A DNA stretch of 53,756 nt from positions 1 through 53,756 of the forward strand of contig JACDNU010000012.1 of NCBI GenBank assembly GCA_017656505.1, written 5' to 3'. Positions within the stretch are counted from its first letter, which is position 1, and the number at the start of each line of letters is the position of its first letter. Below are positions 33,824 to 43,085 of the stretch, piece after piece. The notes beneath the pieces were generated by a model that was given only the letters and a program-made list of their open reading frames with translations, did not search any database and was not told the DNA's origin. The stretch is from Archaeoglobus sp. GTDB lineage: Archaea > Halobacteriota > Archaeoglobi > Archaeoglobales > Archaeoglobaceae. Both the position numbers and the translations under genes were made by a program.

Positions 33824-34753
33824 ATGGAAGAGTTTTTGAGGGATGCTGAAGTTTTCCTCGATTATTCTGATCTAAAGATTCTGAGGGCTGTCAGCAGAGA
33901 TGAGACAGCCGCAACTCCGATCCTTAAAATTTTTGAGAATCCAGAGAATGCTGGAAAGTATTTGGTTATCCTTAAAGAGAGGCCAAAAGCCCTTTTCGTG
34001 GTTGCCAAACTTGCAAACAGAATCTCAAAATATTTTAAGGGTGATGAGGGAAGGATAATTTACAATCTCTTTTTGAAAGCCGTTAGAATGCTGAAGGATC
34101 ACGAAGACTCATGGATTAAGAATGCTGTTTTTCTCCTCCTTAAGGAGACGATTGAAAGGAAACTGAAAGAGGGTGATTTCGAAGAGGCTGCTTCTCTCGT
34201 CTCTGAATTTAAGGAATACGGGTTCAAGAACTATTTCAAAAAAATCTTGCTTGTTTCCTCTGAACTTGCAGAAAAAGGAGACTTTGAGAGAGCTGTCAGC
34301 ATAATCAATCGACTTGGCCCATCTTCAACGGTTAGCGAACTAAAAACCCAGATTTACTTGGAATGGGGTAAAAAGCTTATAGAACTGAAAGATTACCACT
34401 CGGCTGAAATACAGCTAAAGGAGGCTTTGAGATATGCAAGCTCCCACGATACCCTTTCAGAAATCCACCTTACCCTTTCTACCATCTATAACAGGCTGGG
34501 AAAATTCGAAAATGCCTACAATCAAATTTTGAAAATCGAACCAGAGAATCCGGTTGAGGAGATAAAACTTCTGAGGGAGGCTGCCAAAATCCTTATAGAA
34601 TGGGGAAATAAGCTTGAAAAAGAGGACAAGGATGAGGCTTTGGATAAATACAATCAAGCGTACCAGCTCGCTCTCAGAATAGGAGATACCTCCCTTTCGA
34701 AAAAAGCAGTTGAAAGAGCGAGAAAAGTTGTTTCTGAGACGGAAGAAAAGTGA
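33824..34753 (+). CDS. Tetratricopeptide-repeat-like helical protein
   Basis: All-helical protein of 309 residues. The C-terminal half has TPR-like units: YLEWGKKLIELKDYHSAEIQLKEALRYASS, SEIHLTLSTIYNRLGKFENAYNQILKIEPENP and WGNKLEKEDKDEALDKYNQAYQLALRIGD. The N-terminal half (DFEEAASLVSEFKEYGFKN) looks like degenerate repeats. No signal peptide or catalytic motif. It likely mediates protein contacts; partners are unknown. The ATG at 33824 is close behind a T-rich promoter, so it may be leaderless. Convergent with the surface protein gene downstream. Confidence 0.65.
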   Translation: MEEFLRDAEVFLDYSDLKILRAVSRDETAATPILKIFENPENAGKYLVILKERPKALFVVAKLANRISKYFKGDEGRIIYNLFLKAVRMLKDHEDSWIKNAVFLLLKETIERKLKEGDFEEAASLVSEFKEYGFKNYFKKILLVSSELAEKGDFERAVSIINRLGPSSTVSELKTQIYLEWGKKLIELKDYHSAEIQLKEALRYASSHDTLSEIHLTLSTIYNRLGKFENAYNQILKIEPENPVEEIKLLREAAKILIEWGNKLEKEDKDEALDKYNQAYQLALRIGDTSLSKKAVERARKVVSETEEK

Positions 34754-34782
34754 AAGAAGTCTTCTATCTCATGTGATTCCTT

Positions 34783-36057
34783 TTACTTGAACTTCCTAAA
34801 TGCAAATACTATACCAACAGCTATCAATGCTGTCAATGCCTCCATCCCCGGAACAGATGGTGGTGGAAGAGTTGGCGTTGGTTGCGGTGTTTTCTTGGCA
34901 GGGGTTTTTGGTGGAGGAGTTGGAGTTTGCGTTAGTGTTGGTGTGGGCGTTGGAGTAGGAGTTGGTGTGGGGGTAGGGGTTGGTGTTTCCGATGGAGTTG
35001 GGGAGGGAGTAGGAGTCGGAGATGGAGTGGGTGTTGGTGTTGGCGTGGGCGTAGGCGTGGGTGTTGGTGTTGGAGTTTGTGTGGGCGTTGGAGTAGGAGT
35101 TGGTGTGGGGGTAGGGGTTGGTGTAACATTTTCGGACTCATTGTAAAGAATAGCCGAAGCATAGACTTCTTCTACTGAAGAATGTGTTTTCAGGAAAGCT
35201 TTAACTGTATAACTTCCGCTCGCATCTGCCGGAACTTTCCAAGTATAATGGAACTCCCCATCGAAAATATTTATTCCAGAAACCTGATAAACCAGCTGAT
35301 CCTCCTTGTAAATTTTCAACGTGACTTGATTCACTATATCTGCATCTGTATCACTTCCGGTATCAGCCACATTGGCTGTACCGTTAATCTTTACGAAATC
35401 TCCGGGGGCTGAATAGGGTTGAATTTCCAACGAAAGCTCCGGTTTTACAACTTCAAAGGTTACCTCCCTGATCTCCTCACCTGAGGTGGCTCTAATCAGA
35501 TAGGTCGCCTCTTTGGTTAAGGTATACCTTATCACAGCCGAGTCCTCTCCAGAACCGGAATAAGAGACTTCCGGCCCAATAAGAATCCAGTCAAATTGGC
35601 TGTTTCTGGGATAGACCTTTATCTCAGCTTTTACTTTGTCTCCAGCAGCGATCTTTGCTGGAACATTTATTAAAATCTCAACTCCGGTAGGCGATGAAGT
35701 TTCCACAACCACGTACTGCCAGTCAGTTTTGCTCCTGCTGTCCCAGGCCACAACCCCATGCTCGTTCTTTACGAGAATGTAGTACTGCCCAGGTAGCATC
35801 AGGTTTTCCGTCGAGATCTCAAAGCTTTCTTCTCCTCCATTCAAAACGATGGTTTCCACAAGTGAATTATCATAAGAATCGTAAATCTGAATAACTCCGC
35901 CTCCCGTTGAGATAGTATCTATTGTGAAATTGTCGCCATAGTAAAGGGTTGTTGGACTGACCCGAATGTCATAAAGGGCAAATCCAGATGCAATTGTAAT
36001 GAAGAATAAGGTCAGCAGGGTAAGCAAAACCACCTTACCGAAAATTTTGATCCTCAT
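34783..36057 (-). CDS. Secreted cell-surface protein with Thr-Pro stalk and archaeosortase-like tail
   Basis: Predicted secreted protein of 424 residues. A signal peptide ([27 protein letters not shown]) precedes two or three beta-sandwich domains (about 25-320), then a (Thr-Pro)n stalk of about 90 residues and a tail [22 protein letters not shown], a hydrophobic helix after PG with a basic end, as in PGF-CTERM sorting signals but with Met for Phe. The ATG at 36057 follows AAATATTATT about 26-30 bases before; the frame extends to 36126. Its first domain resembles the paralogue at 39169 ([20 protein letters not shown]). Ligand unknown; probable S-layer-associated protein. Confidence 0.75.
   Translation of the reverse strand: MRIKIFGKVVLLTLLTLFFITIASGFALYDIRVSPTTLYYGDNFTIDTISTGGGVIQIYDSYDNSLVETIVLNGGEESFEISTENLMLPGQYYILVKNEHGVVAWDSRSKTDWQYVVVETSSPTGVEILINVPAKIAAGDKVKAEIKVYPRNSQFDWILIGPEVSYSGSGEDSAVIRYTLTKEATYLIRATSGEEIREVTFEVVKPELSLEIQPYSAPGDFVKINGTANVADTGSDTDADIVNQVTLKIYKEDQLVYQVSGINIFDGEFHYTWKVPADASGSYTVKAFLKTHSSVEEVYASAILYNESENVTPTPTPTPTPTPTPTQTPTPTPTPTPTPTPTPTPSPTPTPSPTPSETPTPTPTPTPTPTPTPTLTQTPTPPPKTPAKKTPQPTPTLPPPSVPGMEALTALIAVGIVFAFRKFK
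34926..35124. repeat. Thr-Pro-coding minisatellite with exact 46-bp direct repeat
   Basis: Low-complexity GT-rich repeat coding the Thr-Pro stalk. Positions 34941-34986 and 35079-35124 are identical over 46 bases, 138 bases apart. Replication slippage or recombination could change stalk length. Confidence 0.85.
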
Positions 36058-36138
36058 GATTGTTATTACAAACATAATAATATTTAAAAAAATTGGTCGC
36101 AAAGAAAAGCAATTTATACTTGTCACAAAACTCTCCCC

Positions 36139-37545
36139 ATGGCAAAATTTCCAAACTCCAACTCTGCGGAAGAAATCTTTGCCAAACTGAAGGAATACAG
36201 CTCAAAAGATCTCGTCCCCTATACAGGCAGGATGTGGGGACACTATTATGCAACTGGTAGAGAAGATCTAATTGAGGTTGCAAGGAGAGCTTTTCTCGAG
36301 TTCATGGACAAGACCATGCTTGATTTCACAACCTATCCCAGTATTCTGAAGATGGAGAACGATCTAGTTGGATGGGTTGCGGATCTCATGAACGGTGAAA
36401 ATGTGGCAGGAAACTTTACCTATGGCGGGACGGAGAGTATAATGCTCGCCGTAAAAGCTGCCAGAGAAGAGTTCAAAAAGAAGAATACCGCAGTTCCAGA
36501 GATTATTTTGCCAGAGACAGCTCATCCAGCCTTTTATAAATCTGCGGAGTTTTTAGGTTTGAAGGTTGTGAGGGTTAGCGTTGATCACGAGACCTTTAAA
36601 GTTTCTGCTGATGCTGTGAGCGAGGTTATAAATGATAGAACGGCAATTCTCGTCGCTTCAGCCCCGAACTATCCTTTCGGAGTTGTGGATGATGTGAAAG
36701 GGTTAAGCGATCTGGCGATGGATTACGATATCTGGCTCCACGTGGATGCCTGTATAGGTGGATTCGTGCTTCCCTTTTTCAGAAAACTTGGAGAAAATGT
36801 CCCGCCCTTTGATTTCTCCGTTGAAGGTGTCAGCTCGATTTCCGTAGATTTTCATAAATACGGCTACACTCCCAGAGGAGCTTCTATAATTCTCCACAGA
36901 AGCTCAGCAAAGCGAATTAATCACGTTTTTGTTATGGCAAGCTGGCCCGGATATCCGCTTGTAAATACTGCTGTGCTGTCGACCAGATCTGCCGGTACGC
37001 TGGCCGCCTCATGGGCTCTCGTGAATTATCTTGGAATGGAAGGCTACCTAGACCTTTCGGAGAAAATACTAAAAACCAAGAAAAGGCTTTTGAAGGATTT
37101 ACCAAAGCTCGGTTTCAAGGTGCTTGGGAATCCCGAGTCGAGTCTGCTTGCCTTCACTTCTGCTGAAATTGACCCTTTTATTCTGGCTAAAGAGATGGAG
37201 AAGTTAGGTTGGTACATCCAAGCTCAGCCTGGTTCAAAACCCCTTGGCTACCCAAAAAGCATCCATCTTTCAATAAGCCCCTACCATCACGAGATCGTTG
37301 ACTCGTTCTTGGAAGATTTAGAAGAAGCTGCCAATAGAGCGAGGAAAGCTTCGAAAGTAGACGTGATGGAAGTTCTTAAGCGTGTAGATCTCTCTTCCGG
37401 AGAGTTTCTCGAGTTCTTAGGTATAAAAGGCGGCCTTCCTGATGATATGACGCTGATCAACGAGTTGATGCATCTCTTACCACCTGAAATGGTGGAGGGG
37501 GTTCTAAAGAAAGTTGTAAATGAAGAGATTTTCCGGATTCCATAA
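36139..37545 (+). CDS. PLP-dependent group II decarboxylase / sphingosine-1-phosphate lyase-like
   Basis: Fold-type I PLP enzyme of 468 residues. Motifs are [54 protein letters not shown] (Asp and His contacts) and the PLP-lysine segment [15 protein letters not shown] with K240. MWGHYYATG near the start and the length suggest the sphingosine-phosphate lyase-like branch of group II decarboxylases rather than the shorter tyrosine decarboxylase MfnA. The substrate is unknown. CAATTTATAC about 25 bases upstream supports a leaderless start. It converges on the FGGY kinase gene, 18 bases apart at their ends. Confidence 0.82.
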   Translation: MAKFPNSNSAEEIFAKLKEYSSKDLVPYTGRMWGHYYATGREDLIEVARRAFLEFMDKTMLDFTTYPSILKMENDLVGWVADLMNGENVAGNFTYGGTESIMLAVKAAREEFKKKNTAVPEIILPETAHPAFYKSAEFLGLKVVRVSVDHETFKVSADAVSEVINDRTAILVASAPNYPFGVVDDVKGLSDLAMDYDIWLHVDACIGGFVLPFFRKLGENVPPFDFSVEGVSSISVDFHKYGYTPRGASIILHRSSAKRINHVFVMASWPGYPLVNTAVLSTRSAGTLAASWALVNYLGMEGYLDLSEKILKTKKRLLKDLPKLGFKVLGNPESSLLAFTSAEIDPFILAKEMEKLGWYIQAQPGSKPLGYPKSIHLSISPYHHEIVDSFLEDLEEAANRARKASKVDVMEVLKRVDLSSGEFLEFLGIKGGLPDDMTLINELMHLLPPEMVEGVLKKVVNEEIFRIP

Positions 37546-37563
37546 CTAGAAGCTTGCAGAAGC

Positions 37564-39081
37564 TTAGCCATTCAACCTCCGGTAAATTTTCCTCAACTTT
37601 TTATACGCCTCCTCAAATTCTCTGAATTTTGTGTTAAACTTTGATGCTGAATCTTTATCGGGCTTGAAGACTTTATCAACCTCAAATTTTGCAACAGCCT
37701 CCTCAAAGCTTTTTGCTTTTCCAATTGAGACGGCTGCAATAGCTGCTGCACCCCTAATCCCCGTCTCCTGAGGATTCTTAATTCTTCTAATCGGTCTGTC
37801 TATCGCGTCTGCAACCATCTGACACCAGACATCAAAGAGTGCCCCTCCTCCAACCATGTTCACAGCCTGCTGAGTTTTTGCAGCAAGCTTTTCTGTGAAG
37901 ATGTAAGCCCACTTGATGTTCAAAGCCACACCTTCCATCACTGCCCTCAAAATATCCGCTTTATCGTTCTCAAGGCTGAAATTGAACAACCCACCCCTGA
38001 CCCATGGATCATCTATAGGTGCTCGCTCGCCATAAAGCCAGGGCAGGAAAATCAGATTGTTTTCGGATTTGCTTACAAGGTCACTTACTTCTTCGTACTT
38101 CCCCTCCATCCCTATAAGCTTTAAAAACCACTCCAAAGCCCCAGCAGCCACCTCCTGTTCGGCTATTAACAGATATCTCTCCGGAATTGCACTCAACAAG
38201 CTTCCTATATAGTGAGAGATGTCTGTCTTCCTTTTCGACAGATGTCCGGCAACCCAGTCACTCGTGCCAATATAGATATGTAAATCCCCCTCACCTATCG
38301 CTCCAGAGCCTATCGCAGCCGAAGGAATATCGCCCGCCCCAACAACAACGGGAATCCCCGCTTGAACGCCCATCTCTTCCGCCACCTTTCCATTAACCTC
38401 TCCTGCAATATCGATGGAGAGTTTTACTTCTGGAAATTTTCCAGAGTTCAAACCATAATCCTTCATTATGCTCTCCGACCATACAGCTTTTCTGCCCCTC
38501 GTATCAGCTAGCCAAGTCAGATTCGCTTCATCGGGACTTGTAACGAATTCTCCAGTACATTTGCTGATGAGAAATCCCTTAACATCCAAAAACTTGAACG
38601 TCTTATCGAATACATCCGGTTCATTTCTGGCAATCCATACAATCTTCGAAATAACATCTTTGCCCGTTTTGCTTGGAGCCCCTCCTGTAATCCTCAAAAA
38701 CTTGAGGACCTTAAAAAGATTGTAACCCTGAATCTTCAGCAGTCCCTTCCAGAGGTCCTCTGGCAATCCTGCAGCCCTCTCATCGAGCCATGTTATTATG
38801 TTCCTCAGCGGCTCGCCTTCCTTGCTAATGGGAACGATCCCGGCCATATGGGCGACGAAGATCAAAGCTTTTATTTCTTCCTCATACCCCTCAGCAGCTT
38901 TCCTCGAAATTTCAACTATGCTCTCCCAAAGCGTTTCAGGCTCTTTTTCCGCCCAATCTCTTTCCGGATGAATTACCTTTGCTTTGGTAGATGCAGTTGA
39001 GACAACCTCAAAGTTATCTAAATTGACAGCAGCACACTTGATTGAGGTCGTACCCACATCAAAAGCTAAAACCAACTCCAC
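37564..39081 (-). CDS. FGGY-family carbohydrate kinase (xylulokinase-like)
   Basis: Sugar kinase of 505 residues: AFDVGTTSIKCAAVNLD (phosphate 1 motif), IITWLDERAA, DVISKIVWIARNEPDVFDKTFKFLDVKGFL, SPDEANLTWLADTR, PVVVGAGDIPSAAIGSGAI, IYIGTSDWVAGH (phosphate 2 motif) and AVNMVGGGALFDVWCQMVADAIDRPI. The set fits xylulokinase, but FGGY specificity is hard to read. The start is a GTG at 39081 with GGTGAT upstream. Its role could be pentose or other polyol entry in metabolism; no sugar operon is nearby. Confidence 0.87.
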   Translation of the reverse strand: MELVLAFDVGTTSIKCAAVNLDNFEVVSTASTKAKVIHPERDWAEKEPETLWESIVEISRKAAEGYEEEIKALIFVAHMAGIVPISKEGEPLRNIITWLDERAAGLPEDLWKGLLKIQGYNLFKVLKFLRITGGAPSKTGKDVISKIVWIARNEPDVFDKTFKFLDVKGFLISKCTGEFVTSPDEANLTWLADTRGRKAVWSESIMKDYGLNSGKFPEVKLSIDIAGEVNGKVAEEMGVQAGIPVVVGAGDIPSAAIGSGAIGEGDLHIYIGTSDWVAGHLSKRKTDISHYIGSLLSAIPERYLLIAEQEVAAGALEWFLKLIGMEGKYEEVSDLVSKSENNLIFLPWLYGERAPIDDPWVRGGLFNFSLENDKADILRAVMEGVALNIKWAYIFTEKLAAKTQQAVNMVGGGALFDVWCQMVADAIDRPIRRIKNPQETGIRGAAAIAAVSIGKAKSFEEAVAKFEVDKVFKPDKDSASKFNTKFREFEEAYKKLRKIYRRLNG

Positions 39082-39168
39082 CCTATCACCATTGAAAATT
39101 TTTAATAATAAATGATAATCAGAAAATTAAAAATCTTTTCGTAATTTGCTCACTTTTGCTCAATTTGC

Positions 39169-40170
39169 CTATCTCTTTTTCCTTAATTTTATCCCAATAG
39201 CTGCAAGAACTGCAGTTATTGCCAGCAAAAAGCCAAACCCGGGTGTTGAGATCACCTCCGGACTTTCAGTCGTTTTAGGTGTCTCAGTCACCGCTGGAAC
39301 CTGTGTCTCATTCGTTACACCCTGAGTCTGGTTCAAGCTCTCATTGGCGGTAGGAATAGAAGTAGGAGCAGGAGTCGGAGATGGAGTGGGGGTTGGAGTT
39401 GGTGTGGGGGTAGGAGTTAAAGCTGGCGTTGGTGTGGGCGTAGGAGTTGGGGTTGGAGCTTTTTCTTCAACATTTACGGCAAAACTTCTATTAAATTTTC
39501 CGAAAGTCGTGTCAACGTGGAGAGTGAGGATGTAAGAGCCATATGCATCGGTTGGAACCTCTAAGGAAAGCTGGACATGATTCTTAAAGTCGATCTCATC
39601 CAGCTTGACTTTTTCTGTCCTCCAGCCCTCGGGAACCTCAAGATAGACCTCCGCTCCACCCTTTGAATAGGTATTCGAGCTGAAGAAAACATCCAGAGTA
39701 TTATTTCCAAGCTTTAGTGTAGTAGGAACAATGAGAATGTCATACAGATAGGACTGGGCTTTCTTCTCTTCTCCAAAAGTTACAACAACAATTGTATATG
39801 TCGAAATAACCTTAAACGACTCATTTGCAATTTCGTTTCCATCCTCATCGAGAACCTGAGCATAATAATCTCCTGGGTAAAGCAATCCCTCTGAATCTAT
39901 TTGATATGTATATTCCCCACCTTTTTTGAGTGTGAAGAGAGAGATCGTGTCCCCCTCAACGTTCTTTATCCTGAGAACCCCGTCACCGACAAAAATGATC
40001 GATATTTCCAATTTCTCTCCGTAATCAATTTCTTTATCCTTTATTTTGAATTCATAAACCGTTAAAGAGGCTACCGGGAATGTAACTCCAATAAGAATAA
40101 CTAGAAGAGTCATCAGAGCAATGAATGGCCATTTTTTCTTTCTAGACAGCCTGAAATCTGTTGAACTCAT
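39169..40170 (-). CDS. Secreted surface protein with Thr-Pro stalk and PGF-CTERM tail
   Basis: Protein of 333 residues. N-terminal signal helix (KKWPFIALMTLLVILIGVTFPVAS) after SRKKK, two beta domains (YEFKIKDKEIDYGEKLEISIIF; LYPGDYYAQVLDEDGNE; SYILTLHVDTTFG), a Thr-Pro stalk of about 40 residues, a Thr/Glu-rich segment with N-x-T sites and the tail STPGFGFLLAITAVLAAIGIKLRKKR, a full PGF-CTERM signal for archaeosortase processing and lipid attachment. It is a paralogue of the surface protein at 34783. It follows the FGGY kinase gene on the opposite side. Function unknown. Confidence 0.82.
   Translation of the reverse strand: MSSTDFRLSRKKKWPFIALMTLLVILIGVTFPVASLTVYEFKIKDKEIDYGEKLEISIIFVGDGVLRIKNVEGDTISLFTLKKGGEYTYQIDSEGLLYPGDYYAQVLDEDGNEIANESFKVISTYTIVVVTFGEEKKAQSYLYDILIVPTTLKLGNNTLDVFFSSNTYSKGGAEVYLEVPEGWRTEKVKLDEIDFKNHVQLSLEVPTDAYGSYILTLHVDTTFGKFNRSFAVNVEEKAPTPTPTPTPTPALTPTPTPTPTPTPSPTPAPTSIPTANESLNQTQGVTNETQVPAVTETPKTTESPEVISTPGFGFLLAITAVLAAIGIKLRKKR
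39366..39462. repeat. Thr-Pro-coding minisatellite of second surface protein
   Basis: GT-rich low-complexity repeat (units such as GGTGTGGGCGTA) coding Pro-Thr pairs in the minus-strand gene; same composition as the 34.9-35.1 kb repeat. Confidence 0.75.
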
Positions 40171-40228
40171 AGAACTAGTAAGGTAACGATGTATTTTAAT
40201 TTTGCCATTCCGATGATGATTGTTTTCG

Positions 40229-41059
40229 CTACTCCCAAATGGATATGGCTACCACCGAAAGAACGATTAGCCCAGCACCAAGGTACTGGATCGCCGATAA
40301 CTTTTCCCCAAGCATCAGAATAGCGAAAAGATGGGAGAAGACACCTTCCATTGAAAAGATTATCGCTGCATCACTCGGCCTTGTAAACTTCTGCGCATGA
40401 TTTTGTGCAATTCTCGCAAGCGTGGTTGCGAAGACGGCGGTAATGAGAAGAGCCACGACAACATCCTGATTTATAGCCATTTTTTTCTCAAAAAAAGCGA
40501 TTGGAGCTGAAAATGTTGCCACAGCAACAATCTGACCGAAAGCAAGAAAAGTCGGGCTTTTAAGACGGGAAAAATGGGAAATCAGAACTATTTCCGTTGC
40601 AAACGCAATAGCACAAAGAAGTACAAGAAAATCCCCCCAATTAAACTTCCCTCTAAACTCAGAGAGCAGATAGAGGCCAAGAAAGGCGATTAATAGGAAG
40701 GTCAGCTCCACCCTCGAAACCTTGTGTCTGAAGAGAAAGAAGGCGATGAGGGGTGTGAAAACAACATATGTGGAGGTTATGAATCCAGCATTTGTAGCTG
40801 TTGTGAACTCTAAGCCGATGGTTTGAAGTGTGTAGCCGAGAAACACCGCGACTCCAATTTTTACGCCAACCAGGAAGTCATCTCGATTTCCTTCGGCTTT
40901 AACCAAGAAAGGGAGAAAGAGTACGGCAGCGATGAAGAACCTTATCGTGTTGAAGGTTAGGGGGGCCACGCTTTCGAGTGCGATTTTTATCACAGGAAAA
41001 GTTAAGCCCCAGATAAGAGCCACAAAGAGAAGGAGTGCATCAGCCTGTATTCTTTTCAT
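40229..41059 (-). CDS. EamA/DMT-superfamily transporter
   Basis: Membrane protein of 276 residues with about ten hydrophobic segments and the two-fold EamA repeat; it starts MKRIQADALLLFVALIWGLTFPVIKIALE, the usual DMT N-terminus, and the second repeat ends FSMEGVFSHLFAILMLGEKLSAIQYLGAGLIVLSVVAISIW with the typical E-kls-x-x-q-x-x-G signature. Family members export amino acids, metabolites or drugs; the substrate is unknown. It starts 28 bases after the TrmO-dUTPase fusion and may share its transcript. Confidence 0.85.
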   Translation of the reverse strand: MKRIQADALLLFVALIWGLTFPVIKIALESVAPLTFNTIRFFIAAVLFLPFLVKAEGNRDDFLVGVKIGVAVFLGYTLQTIGLEFTTATNAGFITSTYVVFTPLIAFFLFRHKVSRVELTFLLIAFLGLYLLSEFRGKFNWGDFLVLLCAIAFATEIVLISHFSRLKSPTFLAFGQIVAVATFSAPIAFFEKKMAINQDVVVALLITAVFATTLARIAQNHAQKFTRPSDAAIIFSMEGVFSHLFAILMLGEKLSAIQYLGAGLIVLSVVAISIWE

Positions 41060-41087
41060 CTGCTATCCCGTGCCCTATCCGATGATA

Positions 41088-42023
41088 CTAGATGTTTTCC
41101 CCTTTGTAAACTCCTTCATACGGCTTCGTTTTTGAAGTTAACTTTACGAAAACCAGCTGTAAAATCCTAGCGTTCCTTTTCAGCCTTATTCCCTTAGGAT
41201 TGTAAACGACAAGCCCAACTTCGCTTCTGCCTTTATATCCGGCGTCCCAGACAGCGGTAAGCAAATTCGCTCCTGCTCTAACCAGAGAGGACCTCGGCCT
41301 TCCAAAAGCCATCAGATCGCTTCCCAGATTCACAACCTCATTGATGAAAGCCCTGTAAATCCCTTTCTCAAGAAAAACCCAGTCATTTTCAAATTCTAAT
41401 TCCTCAATTTCTGGAAGCTTTCTCTCAGAATTATCGAAATCCAGCTTTCCGATTCCCTTGAGCTTTCCAACTGCTCTAAGCGTACAATCGAAGCCATTCG
41501 GCTGGAGCTGCTTTTCCAGATCGATGTAATCGGTGATGAGATTCTCGTTTTTTATCCTCTTCAGAATATCTTCCCCCGAAAGAACACTCCCCATTGGCAA
41601 ATCATACACCTCCGTATAGGGCTTGATATCTATTACAGGCGAGCCAGACAATGCGTCGATTTCTTCAACAAATATTTTACCACCTTCAATCTTTTTTATC
41701 CTAGTAGCCGACAAGGCAATTCTGTTGAGGCGGTAAGGACTTCTCGTGGAGAACACCCCTTGCAACGGCCTTGAAACATCACCTTTGGGATGCACCTTCA
41801 TCCTTTCTTCAGCTAGGTGGAAGATGTAAAGAACCCAGATGAGCATCCCCTCTTTTAATCCGTCCATCGCATCTCTATATTCCGGGAGTATTTCTATTGC
41901 ATTCCCTTCCACCTTCCCCAGGGCTTTCACAACGAATTTTTCCTCCGTCTGATTACCCTCCATCCGATTATCTTCTTTCCGATTGTCATCCATCCGATTG
42001 CCATCCATCCCATTACCATCCAT
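41088..42023 (-). CDS. TrmO (TsaA/UPF0066) - dUTPase/dCTP deaminase-like fusion protein
   Basis: Fusion of 311 residues. About residues 30-145 are the TsaA/TrmO fold (ILPEYRDAMDGLKEGMLIWVLYIFH; SRPLQGVFSTRSPYRLNRIALSATRI; LSGSPVIDIKPY), the SAM-dependent N6-methyltransferase of t6A tRNA in bacteria. About residues 150-311 are a dUTPase/dCTP deaminase-like domain (QPNGFDCTL; GRPRSSLVRAGANL; AVWDAGYKGRSEVGLVVYNP), which makes dUMP or removes dUTP. GGAGGTAAGGAG precedes the ATG at 42023. The N-terminus is the repeat MDGN(R/G) coded by a 15-bp tandem repeat. Upstream SWIM gene ends 4 bases away. Fusion of the two known functions is seen in sequence; the joint role is unknown. Confidence 0.85.
   Translation of the reverse strand: MDGNGMDGNRMDDNRKEDNRMEGNQTEEKFVVKALGKVEGNAIEILPEYRDAMDGLKEGMLIWVLYIFHLAEERMKVHPKGDVSRPLQGVFSTRSPYRLNRIALSATRIKKIEGGKIFVEEIDALSGSPVIDIKPYTEVYDLPMGSVLSGEDILKRIKNENLITDYIDLEKQLQPNGFDCTLRAVGKLKGIGKLDFDNSERKLPEIEELEFENDWVFLEKGIYRAFINEVVNLGSDLMAFGRPRSSLVRAGANLLTAVWDAGYKGRSEVGLVVYNPKGIRLKRNARILQLVFVKLTSKTKPYEGVYKGENI
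41949..42023 (-). repeat. Five-unit 15-bp tandem repeat coding the fusion protein N-terminus
   Basis: Units of 15 bases (consensus ATGGATGGCAATCGG) run from the start codon; later units diverge. They encode MDGNG, MDGNR, MDDNR, KEDNR and MEGNQ. Several in-frame ATGs offer alternative starts. Confidence 0.9.
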
Positions 42024-42027
42024 CTCC

Positions 42028-42420
42028 TTACCTCCTTCTCGATTTTCCTGCTTTTTCCATGTAATCCACGTAGTACAAATCGAACTCCTTGTAATGCCCT
42101 AAGAATTTCGCCAGCTTCAAAGCTATTATATGCGCACACGGAGCTTTTCCCTTCAAATTTATCTGGAAATCGTTGCAGCTGCAGAAGTTTTCCTCGACTA
42201 TGTACTCCTCCTCCCCAACAATAACGAAGAAGTCGAGATATTTCTTTACTCTGTCCTCTTTGAGGTAATTGAAAGCTTTTTCTCCCCGCTTCCCGAAGTT
42301 CAGGAGAAGGCTCTTGTAGAGCTCGTAGGAAATTCCCTTTTCAGCAGCTTTAAAAACTTCAGAGGGTAGATTGAATTTGGATCTTTTGGATCTTTCCTTT
42401 TCCGATTCCTTTTCTTTCAT
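42028..42420 (-). CDS. SWIM zinc-finger protein
   Basis: Protein of 130 residues with a SWIM finger CSCNDFQINLKGKAPCAH (C-x-C-x12-C-x-H) near residue 82-99. SWIM proteins bind DNA or proteins; archaeal versions are sometimes linked to RadA recombination. The N-terminal 20 residues are highly charged (KEKESEKERSKRSK). The frame runs to a TTG at 42453; I use the ATG at 42420. It lies 4-37 bases after the DUF2150 gene and ends 4 bases before the TrmO-dUTPase fusion, so they probably share one transcript. Function unknown. Confidence 0.75.
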   Translation of the reverse strand: MKEKESEKERSKRSKFNLPSEVFKAAEKGISYELYKSLLLNFGKRGEKAFNYLKEDRVKKYLDFFVIVGEEEYIVEENFCSCNDFQINLKGKAPCAHIIALKLAKFLGHYKEFDLYYVDYMEKAGKSRRR

Positions 42421-42456
42421 TCCCAAAGGCAATATATCAAAATCTACTATCAAAAT

Positions 42457-43026
42457 CTACTCTTCCTCTTCGATTTCAGATGCGTCGATTTCTGAGAGGA
42501 GCAGAACTGTGTTAATCGCGTCAACACCATCAAGCCAGTTTAACACAACAAGCTCGTCATCGGGGGCATCCAATTCTGGAAGCTTTTCTCCGGCAAGGAC
42601 TTTCGCCCCCATTTTTGCTATGAGCTCGAAAGCTGTGTCTAAATCTCCTTCTTTTTCTTTCTTTACCGCTTCGTCGAGAAGTGACTTGAAGTCCTTCTTG
42701 CTAATCTTTCCTTCAAGGTAGAGCTTTGAAGATGCCAAGACAGTTCTCATGCTCTCTCGCGAGAACTCGAAGAAGTCACTTTTGAATTGATCATTAAAAG
42801 AGAACCTCTGATCGAAGATTTTGGAGACCTCATCAAGCTCCGCGAGAGCATCCTTCTTGGAGATCTCTCTATCCTTTACCGATCGGATTAGGTACATGCA
42901 TGCAACAACGAAGTCTTCGATCATCTTGTCGAAGACATCGAAGCTCTCAGCACTCTCGAAGTCAAGCTCCTGCTCGTTTATCCTGTTAACCCAGTTTCTC
43001 AATCTTTCCTCCGTGTAAAATGTCAT
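42457..43026 (-). CDS. DUF2150-family archaeal protein
   Basis: Acidic helical protein of 189 residues. Segments such as YTEERLRNWVNRINEQ, FDKMIEDFVVACMYLIRSVK, FSRESMRTVLASSKLYLEGKISKKDFKSLLDEAVK and LDGVDAINTVLLLSEIDASEIEEEE match the archaeal DUF2150 family as I recall it; role unknown. It starts at the ATG at 43026, antisense to the neighbouring HAD frame's non-coding extension. It heads the minus-strand unit with the SWIM and TrmO-dUTPase genes. Confidence 0.7.
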   Translation of the reverse strand: MTFYTEERLRNWVNRINEQELDFESAESFDVFDKMIEDFVVACMYLIRSVKDREISKKDALAELDEVSKIFDQRFSFNDQFKSDFFEFSRESMRTVLASSKLYLEGKISKKDFKSLLDEAVKKEKEGDLDTAFELIAKMGAKVLAGEKLPELDAPDDELVVLNWLDGVDAINTVLLLSEIDASEIEEEE

Positions 43027-43085
43027 TTGTTTACCCCCTATCTCAGCATCACAAAACCTTAATAAATATTTATTGTTTTGAGCTC

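Noticed and set aside
34787-35146. Plus-strand Gly-Val repeat frame
   Set aside because: It is the antisense shadow of the Thr-Pro stalk of the surface protein; no start context and pure low complexity.
43020-43085. 22-codon N-terminal extension of the HAD protein
   Set aside because: It overlaps the start of the divergent DUF2150 gene and lies upstream of the TATA element.
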